Of a stretch of 45,443 bases of DNA, positions 23,883 to 31,459 are shown in pieces. This DNA is from Clostridia bacterium 41_269 (GTDB lineage Bacteria > Bacillota > DTU086): contig LGEZ01000018.1 of the NCBI GenBank assembly GCA_001508005.1, positions 1 to 45,443 of the forward strand, given 5' to 3'. Position 1 is the first letter of the stretch. Every line of letters begins with the position of its first letter. The position numbers were made by a program, and so were the translations under genes. The notes under the pieces are model-generated. The model made no database searches. It was given only the letters and a program-made list of their open reading frames with translations, and was not told the origin of the DNA.

Positions 23883-25770
23883 TTAAATTCTCTCCTTCCA
23901 TAAGAAGTACTGCAAGAATAAACATTACATGGGACCAGGCCAGGGGCAGAGCCCAGGCGGGCCGCCCTGAAAGCTTATCTATCTGCTCCGCAAAAAGATC
24001 AAGGTGATTTCTGTGCTTTACCGACCACATGAAATATTTTTTAGCTTTGTTTCTGCTGCCAGTAAGAAAATAGCAGATGGAAAGCCAGAGAGTAATAAGG
24101 ATCCACGGATTGCCCTTTATGTATTCATCTCCTTGGTATCTTTTAATTCCTCCGGTAATTTCACATGTAAGATGTTTTTCCACTGCATGGATAATCTTTT
24201 GAGCCTTTTCGTCTTCATAATCAATGATTTTAAAGGGAAAGATCAATCCTAAAGTTGAAGAATCAACCGTTTTATCCGGTAAGCCGTTGATAAGTCCCCT
24301 TATATAATATTCTTCTGTTTTGTTCCACATAAAATTATCTAAAGCCATCCTTATGCTGCGGCAAAGTTTCTCCAGATCTTCTGCCCTGGTAGTAATCAGC
24401 TTTTCTTCCTTTAATTCCACTGCGGTATTTAGGGCGGCTTTTAATCCTGCAATCACAGCTGCCGTGGTATAGGTGCTTATGCCATAGAAATCTTCCCAAA
24501 TATCAAAGCTGGGCTGGGGAAGAAATGTCCTGCTGTCAATTTTTCCTTTGAGGGCTTCAGCGGCTTTTTTCACAGTATCCCACATTTTTAAAAGAAAATT
24601 GTAATTTCCGGTAGTAAGGTAGTGCTGCCTTATGCCCCAAAGCATAATTCCTGTTTCATCAAGCTGGTCGCCCCAGCAGGGAGCTGTGGTGCCGGCGGCA
24701 TAGTACCGCTGGCTCCATAATCCGTCTTTTCTTTGAACCTGTGCTCCAAAATAATAAAAATTTTCCGCTGTGCTTTCGTGGCCTGCTAAAGATAAAGCCC
24801 AGGCTGTGAAAACGGAATCTCTGGGCCAGCAATACCCATATCCGCCGGACTGCTCGTAGTAAGGGTCAAACTCCGGTGAAGCGATAAAGGCTCCGCTGTC
24901 TTTATCATTGAGAAGTCTAAGCATAAGAAGGGATCGTTTGAACAGCTTATTTATGAGACCATCCTGTAAGTATAAGCTTCTGCCCGCTTTGAGGTAGTTT
25001 TCCCAGTGCTGTAAAGCTTCACTGCGGAGCTCCTTTATATCTCTGCTTTTTATTTTTTCAAAGATTTCTTCTGCTTTTTCTTGGGTTTCCCCTGCGGCTA
25101 AAAATAGGGTAATATTTTCTGTCCAGTTTTCAGAAATATAACCCAGATCCCAAAGGGCAGCGGATGCGGAAATTCCGTTGGAGTATTTCCTGCCCGCAGG
25201 AAGGCCTTTTTTTAGAAAAATTAGGGGGCTGTCCTTGCCTTTGGGGCTGCCGCACTGAAAGCCCATGGGGTTTCTGCTGCTGCCGAGCATGAAATAAATG
25301 TTGTTGAAATAATGGAGAAAGGAATCCGTTTCTTTTAGGTATAAAACGGTATTGTAGCGTTCCATATCATTTACCTTCATGTGGTTGTAGCAGGCAAAGG
25401 AACCGAAGAATTTTTTACAGTTTAAATTCTCTATATTAAAGTTTCTTATGAGCACATCATATTGGGGATGAACAAAATCTTCCTGGGTTACTTTAAGACC
25501 CAGCTCAGGGCTGTAGTGGGTAGTGACCAGTATGTTTGAATTTTCTAGATATGTTTGGGAGTGCTGCCATATATCTTCATGAAACCATAAAAGTTCAGGA
25601 TCGGCGCAGGGATGCTGAATTAATATACCCGCATGGATTTGAGCAGCATTTTGGGGGAAATCAATATGGGGCCAAAAGAGTCTTATGAGCTCCCCCTGGG
25701 GAGAAACCGCTGCCAGCATTCTGGAATTTCCAATTACTCCACCTGGAAGCTTGGTTTTATTCTTATCCAT
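23869..25770 (-). CDS. GH15-family glycoside hydrolase (glucoamylase-like)
   Basis: GH15 enzymes release glucose from alpha-glucans or hydrolyse related disaccharides with inversion. The protein (633 residues) has an N-terminal beta-sandwich and a C-terminal (alpha/alpha)6 barrel. The barrel motifs are GGYGYCWPRDSVFTAWALSL, the probable acid in DIWEDFYG and the probable base in LDLFAEQID. No signal peptide is seen, so it acts inside the cell. ATG 25770 follows GGGAGG on the minus strand; the in-frame TTG 25782 lies before this site. With the GH13 gene it forms a two-gene maltodextrin operon. Confidence 0.88.
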   Translation of the reverse strand: MDKNKTKLPGGVIGNSRMLAAVSPQGELIRLFWPHIDFPQNAAQIHAGILIQHPCADPELLWFHEDIWQHSQTYLENSNILVTTHYSPELGLKVTQEDFVHPQYDVLIRNFNIENLNCKKFFGSFACYNHMKVNDMERYNTVLYLKETDSFLHYFNNIYFMLGSSRNPMGFQCGSPKGKDSPLIFLKKGLPAGRKYSNGISASAALWDLGYISENWTENITLFLAAGETQEKAEEIFEKIKSRDIKELRSEALQHWENYLKAGRSLYLQDGLINKLFKRSLLMLRLLNDKDSGAFIASPEFDPYYEQSGGYGYCWPRDSVFTAWALSLAGHESTAENFYYFGAQVQRKDGLWSQRYYAAGTTAPCWGDQLDETGIMLWGIRQHYLTTGNYNFLLKMWDTVKKAAEALKGKIDSRTFLPQPSFDIWEDFYGISTYTTAAVIAGLKAALNTAVELKEEKLITTRAEDLEKLCRSIRMALDNFMWNKTEEYYIRGLINGLPDKTVDSSTLGLIFPFKIIDYEDEKAQKIIHAVEKHLTCEITGGIKRYQGDEYIKGNPWILITLWLSICYFLTGSRNKAKKYFMWSVKHRNHLDLFAEQIDKLSGRPAWALPLAWSHVMFILAVLLMEGENLIDKN

Positions 25771-25799
25771 TTTTCCTCCCAATTAAAAACGTATATGTA

Positions 25800-25828
25800 G
25801 GTATATTTGTATTATGCGAACTCTTCAA
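25800..25828 (-). promoter_or_regulatory. Possible promoter of the GH15-GH13 operon
   Basis: On the minus strand TTGAAG (25823-25828) and TATACC (25800-25805) are 17 bp apart and lie about 30 bp before the GH15 start. Both hexamers are imperfect, so this is tentative. Confidence 0.35.
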
Positions 25829-25840
25829 TTTAAATATGTT

Positions 25841-25868
25841 AAAAATAAAAAATCCGGCTTAAAGCCGG
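25841..25868 (-). terminator. Terminator (minus strand), distal copy of palindrome duplicated around element copy 4
   Basis: The perfect palindrome CCGGCTT-A-AAGCCGG is followed on the minus strand by ATTTTTTATTTTT. It terminates transcription coming from the HD-domain gene through the element. A decayed partner lies at 26140-26155. Confidence 0.88.
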
Positions 25869-25870
25869 TA

Positions 25871-26138
25871 CAAGACTGTATACAAAGGATCTCTGCTGCA
25901 GTTTTCTTACTCGTGAACTCATGCTGAACATCTCTAAGCAAAGCTTAAGGGCAAAACCGGACCGCCCCAAATTTGACGTCCTGTCTCAGTTGGGGGCTGG
26001 CGCTCACCTCCTATTCGCGCGCTTTAAGGTTTTTCCCTACGCTTTGCCAAGAGCTGTTAGCCAGCGTTCATTAAGTTGTTTCGCAAACTGCAGCAGAGAC
26101 CTACTAAGATTAACTCAGAGGGTTTTTCTACAGTCTGA
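25871..26138 (+). mobile_element. Interspersed hairpin element, copy 4
   Basis: This 268-bp non-coding element fills the 373-bp gap between the HD gene and the GH15 gene. Its outer ends CAAGACTGTATACAAA and (inverted from the right) TCAGACTGTAGAAAAA form an imperfect terminal repeat. The inner inverted repeat is ATCTCTGCTGCAGTTT against AAACTGCAGCAGAGAC (26085-26100). The middle has diverged (CGCGCGCTTTAAGGTTTTTCCC in place of the CCGG arm). It is inserted in the opposite sense relative to the terminator compared with copies 2 and 3. Confidence 0.75.
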
Positions 26139-26139
26139 A

Positions 26140-26155
26140 AAGCTTAAAGCCAGTA
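26140..26155. repeat. Gene-proximal, decayed copy of duplicated palindrome at element copy 4
   Basis: AAGCTTAAAGCCAGTA shares GCTTAAAGCC and the following G-T-A with the intact palindrome region at 25854-25870. It contains the stop codon of the HD gene (26144-26146). Confidence 0.55.
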
Positions 26156-26632
26156 GTTAAGATTAAGTTCCTCTAAAGTATTTTTAAGCCTTCTTTTGTA
26201 CTCTTCTTTATCCCTGATTTTACCTGAAAAATAATTATCCAGGACGTCTACATCCTTGATCAGCTCATCGTAGGGTTTTTGTACTTTTTCTTTACTGCTG
26301 TGATTGGCTACAGCTTCAACTATTGTATTTATTTCTATTTCAGAAAAGAGACCCGTTTCTTTTAGAAATTTTAAAAGGGGTTCAGCTCCTTTTTCTGCAT
26401 GGCTTTCCTTTTCTCCAGTTATTATTCTTCCGTAATCATGAACGGTTCCTATGATGCCCCCTATTTCTGTATCGAGATTTCTCTTTGCTGCTAAAACCTG
26501 TGCAAGGCGGCAGCATCCTATGCTGTGTATTAATTCTTCTTCAAGGCTCATGCTGCGGTTTTTGGTGGTGTTTTTCATTTCCTTTAAAATAACCTCGATC
26601 AGCCAGTTCTGAATAAATTTCAGCCTGTCCAA
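26144..26632 (-). CDS. HD-domain protein
   Basis: The 162-residue product has the metal-binding HD-superfamily pattern: His36 (LIHSIGCCR), His65-Asp66 (GTVHDYGR), a later His in EAVANHSSK and Asp in IKDVDVLDNY. HD proteins are phosphohydrolases or phosphodiesterases; the substrate cannot be read here. TTG 26632 is used as start, with GGAGGGGG about ten bases before it on the minus strand. It is a single-gene unit. Its stop codon lies inside the palindrome duplicated by the adjacent hairpin element. Confidence 0.82.
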   Translation of the reverse strand: MDRLKFIQNWLIEVILKEMKNTTKNRSMSLEEELIHSIGCCRLAQVLAAKRNLDTEIGGIIGTVHDYGRIITGEKESHAEKGAEPLLKFLKETGLFSEIEINTIVEAVANHSSKEKVQKPYDELIKDVDVLDNYFSGKIRDKEEYKRRLKNTLEELNLNYWL

Positions 26633-27081
26633 TATTAATTTCCCCCTCCAAAAATATTTTTGTTCAGCTTAATTCCCCCCCTATATTTTATTAATACTTT
26701 TAGATTTTGTTAAGTTGTGTAAAAAATCTCAATAATAAATATTTTTTTCAATACTTTATTATATATTCAAATATTGATTTTGGCTTTTTACCCGCTTATT
26801 TTTTCCGATTAAGGTTTAATTCAGCATTTTAAAAAAATTTCTCTTTGAGGCGGGGTAAAAGGCTGGTATACCGTTTACCGACATATATATACCGTTCACC
26901 GCTTTATTTATGCATTTTAAGGATAAATTTAATTTTCAGATGCTGTTATGTGATAAAATCATATTGCCTTTAGTGTGCTGTTTTGGGATATTTAATTTTT
27001 TACCTAAGGAATACATACTCAGCTGCAAAAATGGTGAAATTTTATTGAGAAACTGTCATGCAGAGTGGAGGGAAAAAGAAA
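26633..27081. other. Long AT-rich intergenic region upstream of pta
   Basis: This 449-bp divergent gap is very AT-rich. I see no gene in it: the short frame at 26910-27095 has no ribosome site and no recognisable protein. The only clear structure is the pair of direct repeats at 26867-26901. A pta promoter should lie here but no convincing -35/-10 pair was found. Confidence 0.6.
26867..26901. promoter_or_regulatory. Direct repeats upstream of pta-ackA, possible operator
   Basis: TATACCGTTTACCG (26867-26880) is repeated as TATACCGTTCACCG (26888-26901), 13 of 14 bases, with starts 21 bp apart, that is two helical turns. Such phased repeats suit a regulator binding one face of DNA. The protein is unknown. 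Confidence 0.5.
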
Positions 27082-28122
27082 ATGTCAGTGATTGAGCCTA
27101 AACATCCCATAATGGAACGCATCTGGGAAAAGGCTAGGGAAGCTCAAAAAAGAATTGTGCTTCCAGAAACTGAAGATGAGAGGGTACTCAAAGCTGCAGA
27201 AATGATAAAGAAAGCCCGATTGGCCCAGGTAATTTTGATTGGAAATGAAGATGAAGTACACAAAAAAGCAGAAGAAGCTGAGGTAGATTTCGATGATTTT
27301 GAAATCATAGATCCCAAGTCTTCTGATAAAGTTGATGATTATGCCCAAAAGGTTTATGAGCTTAGAAAGGGTAAGATTTCTTCCCTTGATGAGGCACGCA
27401 GTCTTTTGGAAAATGATTACCTTTATTACGGTGCGGCGATGGTAAAGTTTGAAGATGCAGATGGGATGGTAGCAGGTGCCAGTCATACCACAGCAGATGT
27501 TTTGAGACCTGCATTTCAAATAGTAAAAACGGCACCGGGAATATCCATAGCTTCAGCATATTTTGCGATGATTGTTCCTGACTGTCCCTATGGAGAAGAT
27601 GGCTTTTTCCTTTATGCAGACAGCGGTGGTGTGCCAAATCCCAGTGCAGAGGAGCTTGCTGACATTGCCATAACAACATGTTTAACAATGAAAAACATAT
27701 ATGGAATTGAACCTTATTGTGCCATGCTGTCTTTTTCCACTAAAGGAAGTGCAAGCCATCCCATAGTGGATAAGGTAATAGAAGCTACAAAGATTGCCAA
27801 TGAAAAACGTCCTGATCTCAACATTGATGGTGAACTTCAGGGGGATGCTGCACTTGTTCCGGAAATAGGTAAAAAGAAGGCTCCAGGCAGCCCAGTTGCA
27901 GGAAGAGCTAATGTACTTATATTTCCTGATCTTAATAGTGGAAATATTGCTTATAAACTTACGGAGCGTTTGGCTAAGGCTGAAGCTTATGGTCCGCTGA
28001 TTCAGGGTTTAAGCAAGCCCGTTAATGATTTATCAAGGGGATGCAAGCCGGAGGATATTGTAAATGTTGCAGCTGTAGTTGCAGTTAAGGCTCAGGTTTC
28101 TTATGATAAAGTGATTGCATAA
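27082..28122 (+). CDS. pta: Phosphate acetyltransferase
   Basis: Pta interconverts acetyl-CoA and acetyl phosphate. The protein of 346 residues has the single-domain form: IVLPETEDERVLKAA near the start, DGMVAGASHTTADVLRPAFQ in two parts, FFLYADSGGVPNPSAEELADIA and C-terminal ANVLIFPDLNSGNIAYKL. There is no N-terminal regulatory P-loop domain. ATG 27082 follows GTGGAGGGA. It pairs with ackA 60 bp downstream to make ATP and acetate, or to activate acetate if run in reverse. Confidence 0.95.
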   Translation: MSVIEPKHPIMERIWEKAREAQKRIVLPETEDERVLKAAEMIKKARLAQVILIGNEDEVHKKAEEAEVDFDDFEIIDPKSSDKVDDYAQKVYELRKGKISSLDEARSLLENDYLYYGAAMVKFEDADGMVAGASHTTADVLRPAFQIVKTAPGISIASAYFAMIVPDCPYGEDGFFLYADSGGVPNPSAEELADIAITTCLTMKNIYGIEPYCAMLSFSTKGSASHPIVDKVIEATKIANEKRPDLNIDGELQGDAALVPEIGKKKAPGSPVAGRANVLIFPDLNSGNIAYKLTERLAKAEAYGPLIQGLSKPVNDLSRGCKPEDIVNVAAVVAVKAQVSYDKVIA

Positions 28123-28182
28123 TAAGGAGTTGTTTGGGATAACGGAGAGGTTGGTTTTTAAGGAGGAATGGGGGGTCGGAGA

Positions 28183-29562
28183 ATGAAGATTCTAACTTTA
28201 AACTGTGGAAGTTCATCGGTCAAATATATGGTATATGATTGGGATAAAAAATACATAATGTGCAAAGGAATCGTAGAGAAAATAGGGAGCAGCGAGAAGT
28301 GTACCCTTCAGCATGATGTGTTGGGAAGGGATTCCCTTAAAAAGGAGTTCAGCTGCCCAACTCATCAGGAAGCTATTCAGAGTGTTTTTGATATCCTCGT
28401 GGATCCCGTACATGGTGTGCTGAAGAGCATAAAAGAGATAGATGCTGTGGGACACCGTGTTGTCCACGGAGGAGAGAAGTTTACAAAATCGGTTATAGTG
28501 GATGATGAGGTTATAAATTCAATTATGGAAATACAGGAGCTGGCACCACTCCACAATCCCTATCACATAATGGGAATAAAAGCTGTGCAGAAGCTGATTC
28601 CAGGGGTTATAAATGTTGTGGTTGTGGATACAGCCTTCCATCAAACCATGAAGCCGCCTCAGTATTTATACGCTTTGCCCTATGAATGGTACGAAAAGCA
28701 CAAAATACGCCGTTATGGTTTCCACGGCACTTCGCATCTGTATGTATCCAGAAGGGCGGCGGTGCTTTTAGGAAAGGATCCTTCTGAGGTCAACGTGATA
28801 ACTCTTCATGTGGGACACGGAGTAAGCATCACTGCCGTTAAAAATGGTGTCTGCTTTGATACCAGTATGGGATTAACGCCATTGGAAGGGCTTATTATGG
28901 GAACAAGGGCTGGAGATCATGATACGGCAATTGCTCTTTATATGATGAAAGAAGAAAAGCTGTCCCCAAGGGAGATTTATGATATTTTAAACAAGAAGAG
29001 CGGTATTTTAGGTATAACAGGGAAGTACACTGATCGTCGTGATGTGCTGAAGGGAATGGAAGAAGGAGATGAAAGATGCAGGTTGGCAGTAGAAATGGAA
29101 GCATATAGGATTAAAAAATACATTGGTTCCTATGTAGCTGCATTGGGAAGAGTGGATGCCATTGTATGGACAGCTGGAGTTGGAGAAATGTCTCCCGTTA
29201 TTCGTGCAAAGGCAATGGAAGGCTTGGAGTGTATGGGGATAATCTTTGATCCTGAAAAGAATGAGCTTGCAAGGAGCAGAAATGCTGAATTTGATATAAC
29301 TGGACCGGGCTCCAAGGTCAAAATTTTTGCCATTCCCACTGATGAAGAGCTGGTTCTGGTGGAAGATGTTGTTGCTCTTTGTGAAAATCGCTATGATGTT
29401 TACACAAATTTTAAGTACTCTTTCCAGGATCCCAATTACCGCAATGAAATGAGGTATGAAGAGTTCCAGAAGGAGCTTCAGAAGAATCCTAAGATGGCAA
29501 AAGCTTTGGCGAAGATTCCTGGACAGGGAGAAGAAGAAACTGCCATAGGAGCAGCCTATTAA
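28183..29562 (+). CDS. ackA: Acetate kinase, divergent, with C-terminal extension
   Basis: AckA converts acetyl phosphate and ADP into acetate and ATP. Family motifs are LNCGSSSVKY at the start, VVVDTAFHQTM with the catalytic Asp near 149, RRYGFHGTSH and MGTRAGD with Arg242, and TDEELVLVED near the end. Two sites differ from the norm: the nucleotide-binding HLGNG loop reads HVGHG (His212 for Asn), and SGDxDP reads AGDHDT. About 58 charged residues follow the usual C-terminus, making 459 residues against about 400. ATG 28183 gives the standard MKILTLN start; ATG 28168 is too close to AAGGAGG. A related short-chain acid kinase specificity is possible. Confidence 0.88.
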   Translation: MKILTLNCGSSSVKYMVYDWDKKYIMCKGIVEKIGSSEKCTLQHDVLGRDSLKKEFSCPTHQEAIQSVFDILVDPVHGVLKSIKEIDAVGHRVVHGGEKFTKSVIVDDEVINSIMEIQELAPLHNPYHIMGIKAVQKLIPGVINVVVVDTAFHQTMKPPQYLYALPYEWYEKHKIRRYGFHGTSHLYVSRRAAVLLGKDPSEVNVITLHVGHGVSITAVKNGVCFDTSMGLTPLEGLIMGTRAGDHDTAIALYMMKEEKLSPREIYDILNKKSGILGITGKYTDRRDVLKGMEEGDERCRLAVEMEAYRIKKYIGSYVAALGRVDAIVWTAGVGEMSPVIRAKAMEGLECMGIIFDPEKNELARSRNAEFDITGPGSKVKIFAIPTDEELVLVEDVVALCENRYDVYTNFKYSFQDPNYRNEMRYEEFQKELQKNPKMAKALAKIPGQGEEETAIGAAY

Positions 29563-29589
29563 AAAAATGTGTAAAAAACGAAAAAGTTG

Positions 29590-29617
29590 TTGACAGAATA
29601 AGAGTAAATGTTATATT
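29590..29617 (+). promoter_or_regulatory. Sigma-A promoter of the pyr operon
   Basis: TTGACA (29590-29595) is perfect, with a 16-bp spacer and TATATT (29612-29617, 5 of 6). It lies 50 bp before the first PyrR attenuator. Confidence 0.8.
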
Positions 29618-29654
29618 CTTTTCAGAGAACTTTGGAGAACTAACTTAAGAGGAA

Positions 29655-29800
29655 ACCTTTAAGCTGGTCCAGCGAGGCCGCAAGGAGCAGGGTTTTAAAG
29701 CTATTAATATTCAGTGTCGTATGTTTATATTATAAAAGTTTTAGGTTAGATGCAAAGCTGTTTACAAAACCGCCTGCTGGGCAAGCAGGCGGTTTTTTTG
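29655..29800 (+). promoter_or_regulatory. PyrR attenuator 1, upstream of pyrR
   Basis: The PyrR-binding loop TCCAGCGAGGCC (29668-29679) fits the known ARUCCNGNGAGGYU pattern except for the first base. It lies in a hairpin that acts as anti-antiterminator. The terminator is ACCGCCTGCT/AGCAGGCGGT plus T7 (29769-29799). With UMP bound, PyrR would favour termination. Confidence 0.88.
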
Positions 29801-29822
29801 TGCCTCAGCGGAGGTGAGATTG

Positions 29823-30374
29823 TTGGCATTAAAAGAAAAGGCTAAAATAATGACGGCAGAGAAGATGGCAAGGACCCTTAGGCGCATTGCTCATGAGATA
29901 GTAGAAAAGAACTCTGATATAGAGAATTTGGTTTTGGTTGGCATAAGAAGGCGTGGAGTTCCCCTTGCAGAAAGGCTAGCAGAACATATTAGGCTGATCG
30001 AGGGTGTTCAGATACCTTTAGGAATGCTTGATATTACTATGTATCGTGATGATCTGGAAACTAAAAGCTGCAATCCAGAAATAAACAAAAGCGAAATTAA
30101 TTTTTCCATTGAAGGTAAGCGGGTAGTTTTGGTGGATGATGTCTTATATACGGGAAGAACAGTGAGGGCGGCTTTGGATGCACTTATAGATTTTGGAAGG
30201 CCCAGCGCTGTACAGCTGGCGGTGCTTATTGATAGGGGGCACCGGGAAATTCCCATTAGGGCTGATTATGTGGGAAAAAATGTACCCACTTCAAGGAATG
30301 AAGTGATTTCTGTTAAAGTTAAGGAAATTGATGGTGTTGATGAGGTAATAATAAAAGAGAAAATCCCTGACTGA
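29823..30374 (+). CDS. pyrR: PyrR bifunctional regulator/uracil phosphoribosyltransferase
   Basis: PyrR binds pyr mRNA when UMP is high and also makes UMP from uracil and PRPP. Motifs are [31 protein letters not shown] and the PRPP loop [19 protein letters not shown], ending in [19 protein letters not shown] and PTSRNE. The length of 183 residues is normal. TTG 29823 has the right spacing from GAGGTGA (29811-29817); GTG 29814 overlaps that site. It is the first gene of pyrR-pyrB-pyrC-carA-carB. Confidence 0.95.
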   Translation: MALKEKAKIMTAEKMARTLRRIAHEIVEKNSDIENLVLVGIRRRGVPLAERLAEHIRLIEGVQIPLGMLDITMYRDDLETKSCNPEINKSEINFSIEGKRVVLVDDVLYTGRTVRAALDALIDFGRPSAVQLAVLIDRGHREIPIRADYVGKNVPTSRNEVISVKVKEIDGVDEVIIKEKIPD

Positions 30375-30384
30375 GCCCTAAAGC

Positions 30385-30488
30385 CCTTTAAATCGGTCCA
30401 GAGAGGCTGATAAGGGAATGGTTATAAGGGGTTTTTATGGATTTACAGCCTCCCTTATTGGCCTTAAATAGGGGAGGTTTTATTTTGG
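30385..30488 (+). promoter_or_regulatory. PyrR attenuator 2, between pyrR and pyrB
   Basis: TCCAGAGAGGCT (30397-30408) is an exact PyrR-loop consensus. A terminator, CCTCCC/GGGGAGG around a loop with TTTTATTTT tail (30448-30486), precedes pyrB. The reading frame that starts at 30437 runs through this leader and is not the pyrB start. Confidence 0.88.
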
Positions 30489-30511
30489 CTATTTCACACA
30501 AGGAAAAGGGG

Positions 30512-31459
30512 ATGAGTTATGTGCTTTCATCTAAAGATCTTTTAGGACTAAAGGATATTTCCAAAGAAGAAATTGAGCTTATACTCAGCACTGCTGAAGC
30601 AATGAAAGAAATACTTTTTCGCGATATTAAAAAAGTTCCCACCCTAAGGGGAAAATCGATGGTGTGCCTTTTTTATGAACCCAGCACCAGGACCAGAACT
30701 TCCTTTGAGCTGGCGGGTAAATATTTGAGTGCAGATACCGTTAACATATCAACCAGCACCAGCAGTGTTGTTAAAGGAGAAAGCCTTAGGGATACGGGTA
30801 GGACCATTGAAGCTATGGGTATTGATCTTGTGGTTATAAGGCACAGCTGTGCAGGGGCTCCGCATATGCTTGCTCAAGAAATATCTGCATCTGTTATCAA
30901 TGCTGGAGATGGAATGCATGAACATCCTACCCAAGCACTTTTGGATATGTTTACCATTAAGGAAAAAAAGGGAAGAATTGAAGGTTTAGAAGTAGCAATT
31001 ATTGGGGATATTCTCCACAGCCGTGTGGCCCGCTCAAACATATGGGGCCTTAAAAAAATGGGGGCAAACATAAGGATATGCGGTCCCATGCCCTTAATTC
31101 CGCCGAATATCTCTGATTTGGGAGTTCGGGTCTGCTCTTCAGTGGAAGAAGCGGTGGAAGGTGCTGATGTGGTTAATGTTCTTCGAATACAAAGAGAAAG
31201 GCAGGATAAAGGCTTTTTCCCTTCACTGAGGGAATATGCAAAAATTTATGGTATTGACAAGGAAAAGCTGAAAGGTGCAAAGGAAGACGTACTTGTAATT
31301 CATCCTGGTCCTGTTAACAGAGGGGTAGAGATTACTTCGGAAGTAATTGAAAGCAGCTGCGCTGCCATAGAAGAGCAGGTTACCAACGGTGTGGCTGTCC
31401 GCATGGCCCTAATGTATCTGCTGCTGCAGGGAGGTGCTAAAAATGAAGCTGCTGATTAA
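30512..31459 (+). CDS. pyrB: Aspartate carbamoyltransferase catalytic subunit
   Basis: PyrB joins carbamoyl phosphate and aspartate. The protein of 315 residues has the carbamoyl phosphate motif STRTRTSFE near residue 52, the [10 protein letters not shown] motif near 135 and [11 protein letters not shown] near 265. ATG 30512 follows AGGAAAAGGGG and gives [15 protein letters not shown]; longer readings enter the attenuator. No regulatory subunit pyrI is present, as in Bacillus. It overlaps pyrC by 17 bp. Confidence 0.96.
   Translation: MSYVLSSKDLLGLKDISKEEIELILSTAEAMKEILFRDIKKVPTLRGKSMVCLFYEPSTRTRTSFELAGKYLSADTVNISTSTSSVVKGESLRDTGRTIEAMGIDLVVIRHSCAGAPHMLAQEISASVINAGDGMHEHPTQALLDMFTIKEKKGRIEGLEVAIIGDILHSRVARSNIWGLKKMGANIRICGPMPLIPPNISDLGVRVCSSVEEAVEGADVVNVLRIQRERQDKGFFPSLREYAKIYGIDKEKLKGAKEDVLVIHPGPVNRGVEITSEVIESSCAAIEEQVTNGVAVRMALMYLLLQGGAKNEAAD

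Noticed and set aside
26910-27095. A 61-codon frame upstream of pta
   Set aside because: It has no ribosome site and no recognisable protein, and it runs into pta in another frame.
30437-30511. An N-terminal extension of PyrB
   Set aside because: This part is the PyrR attenuator terminator; AGGAAAAGGGG before ATG 30512 gives the normal protein.
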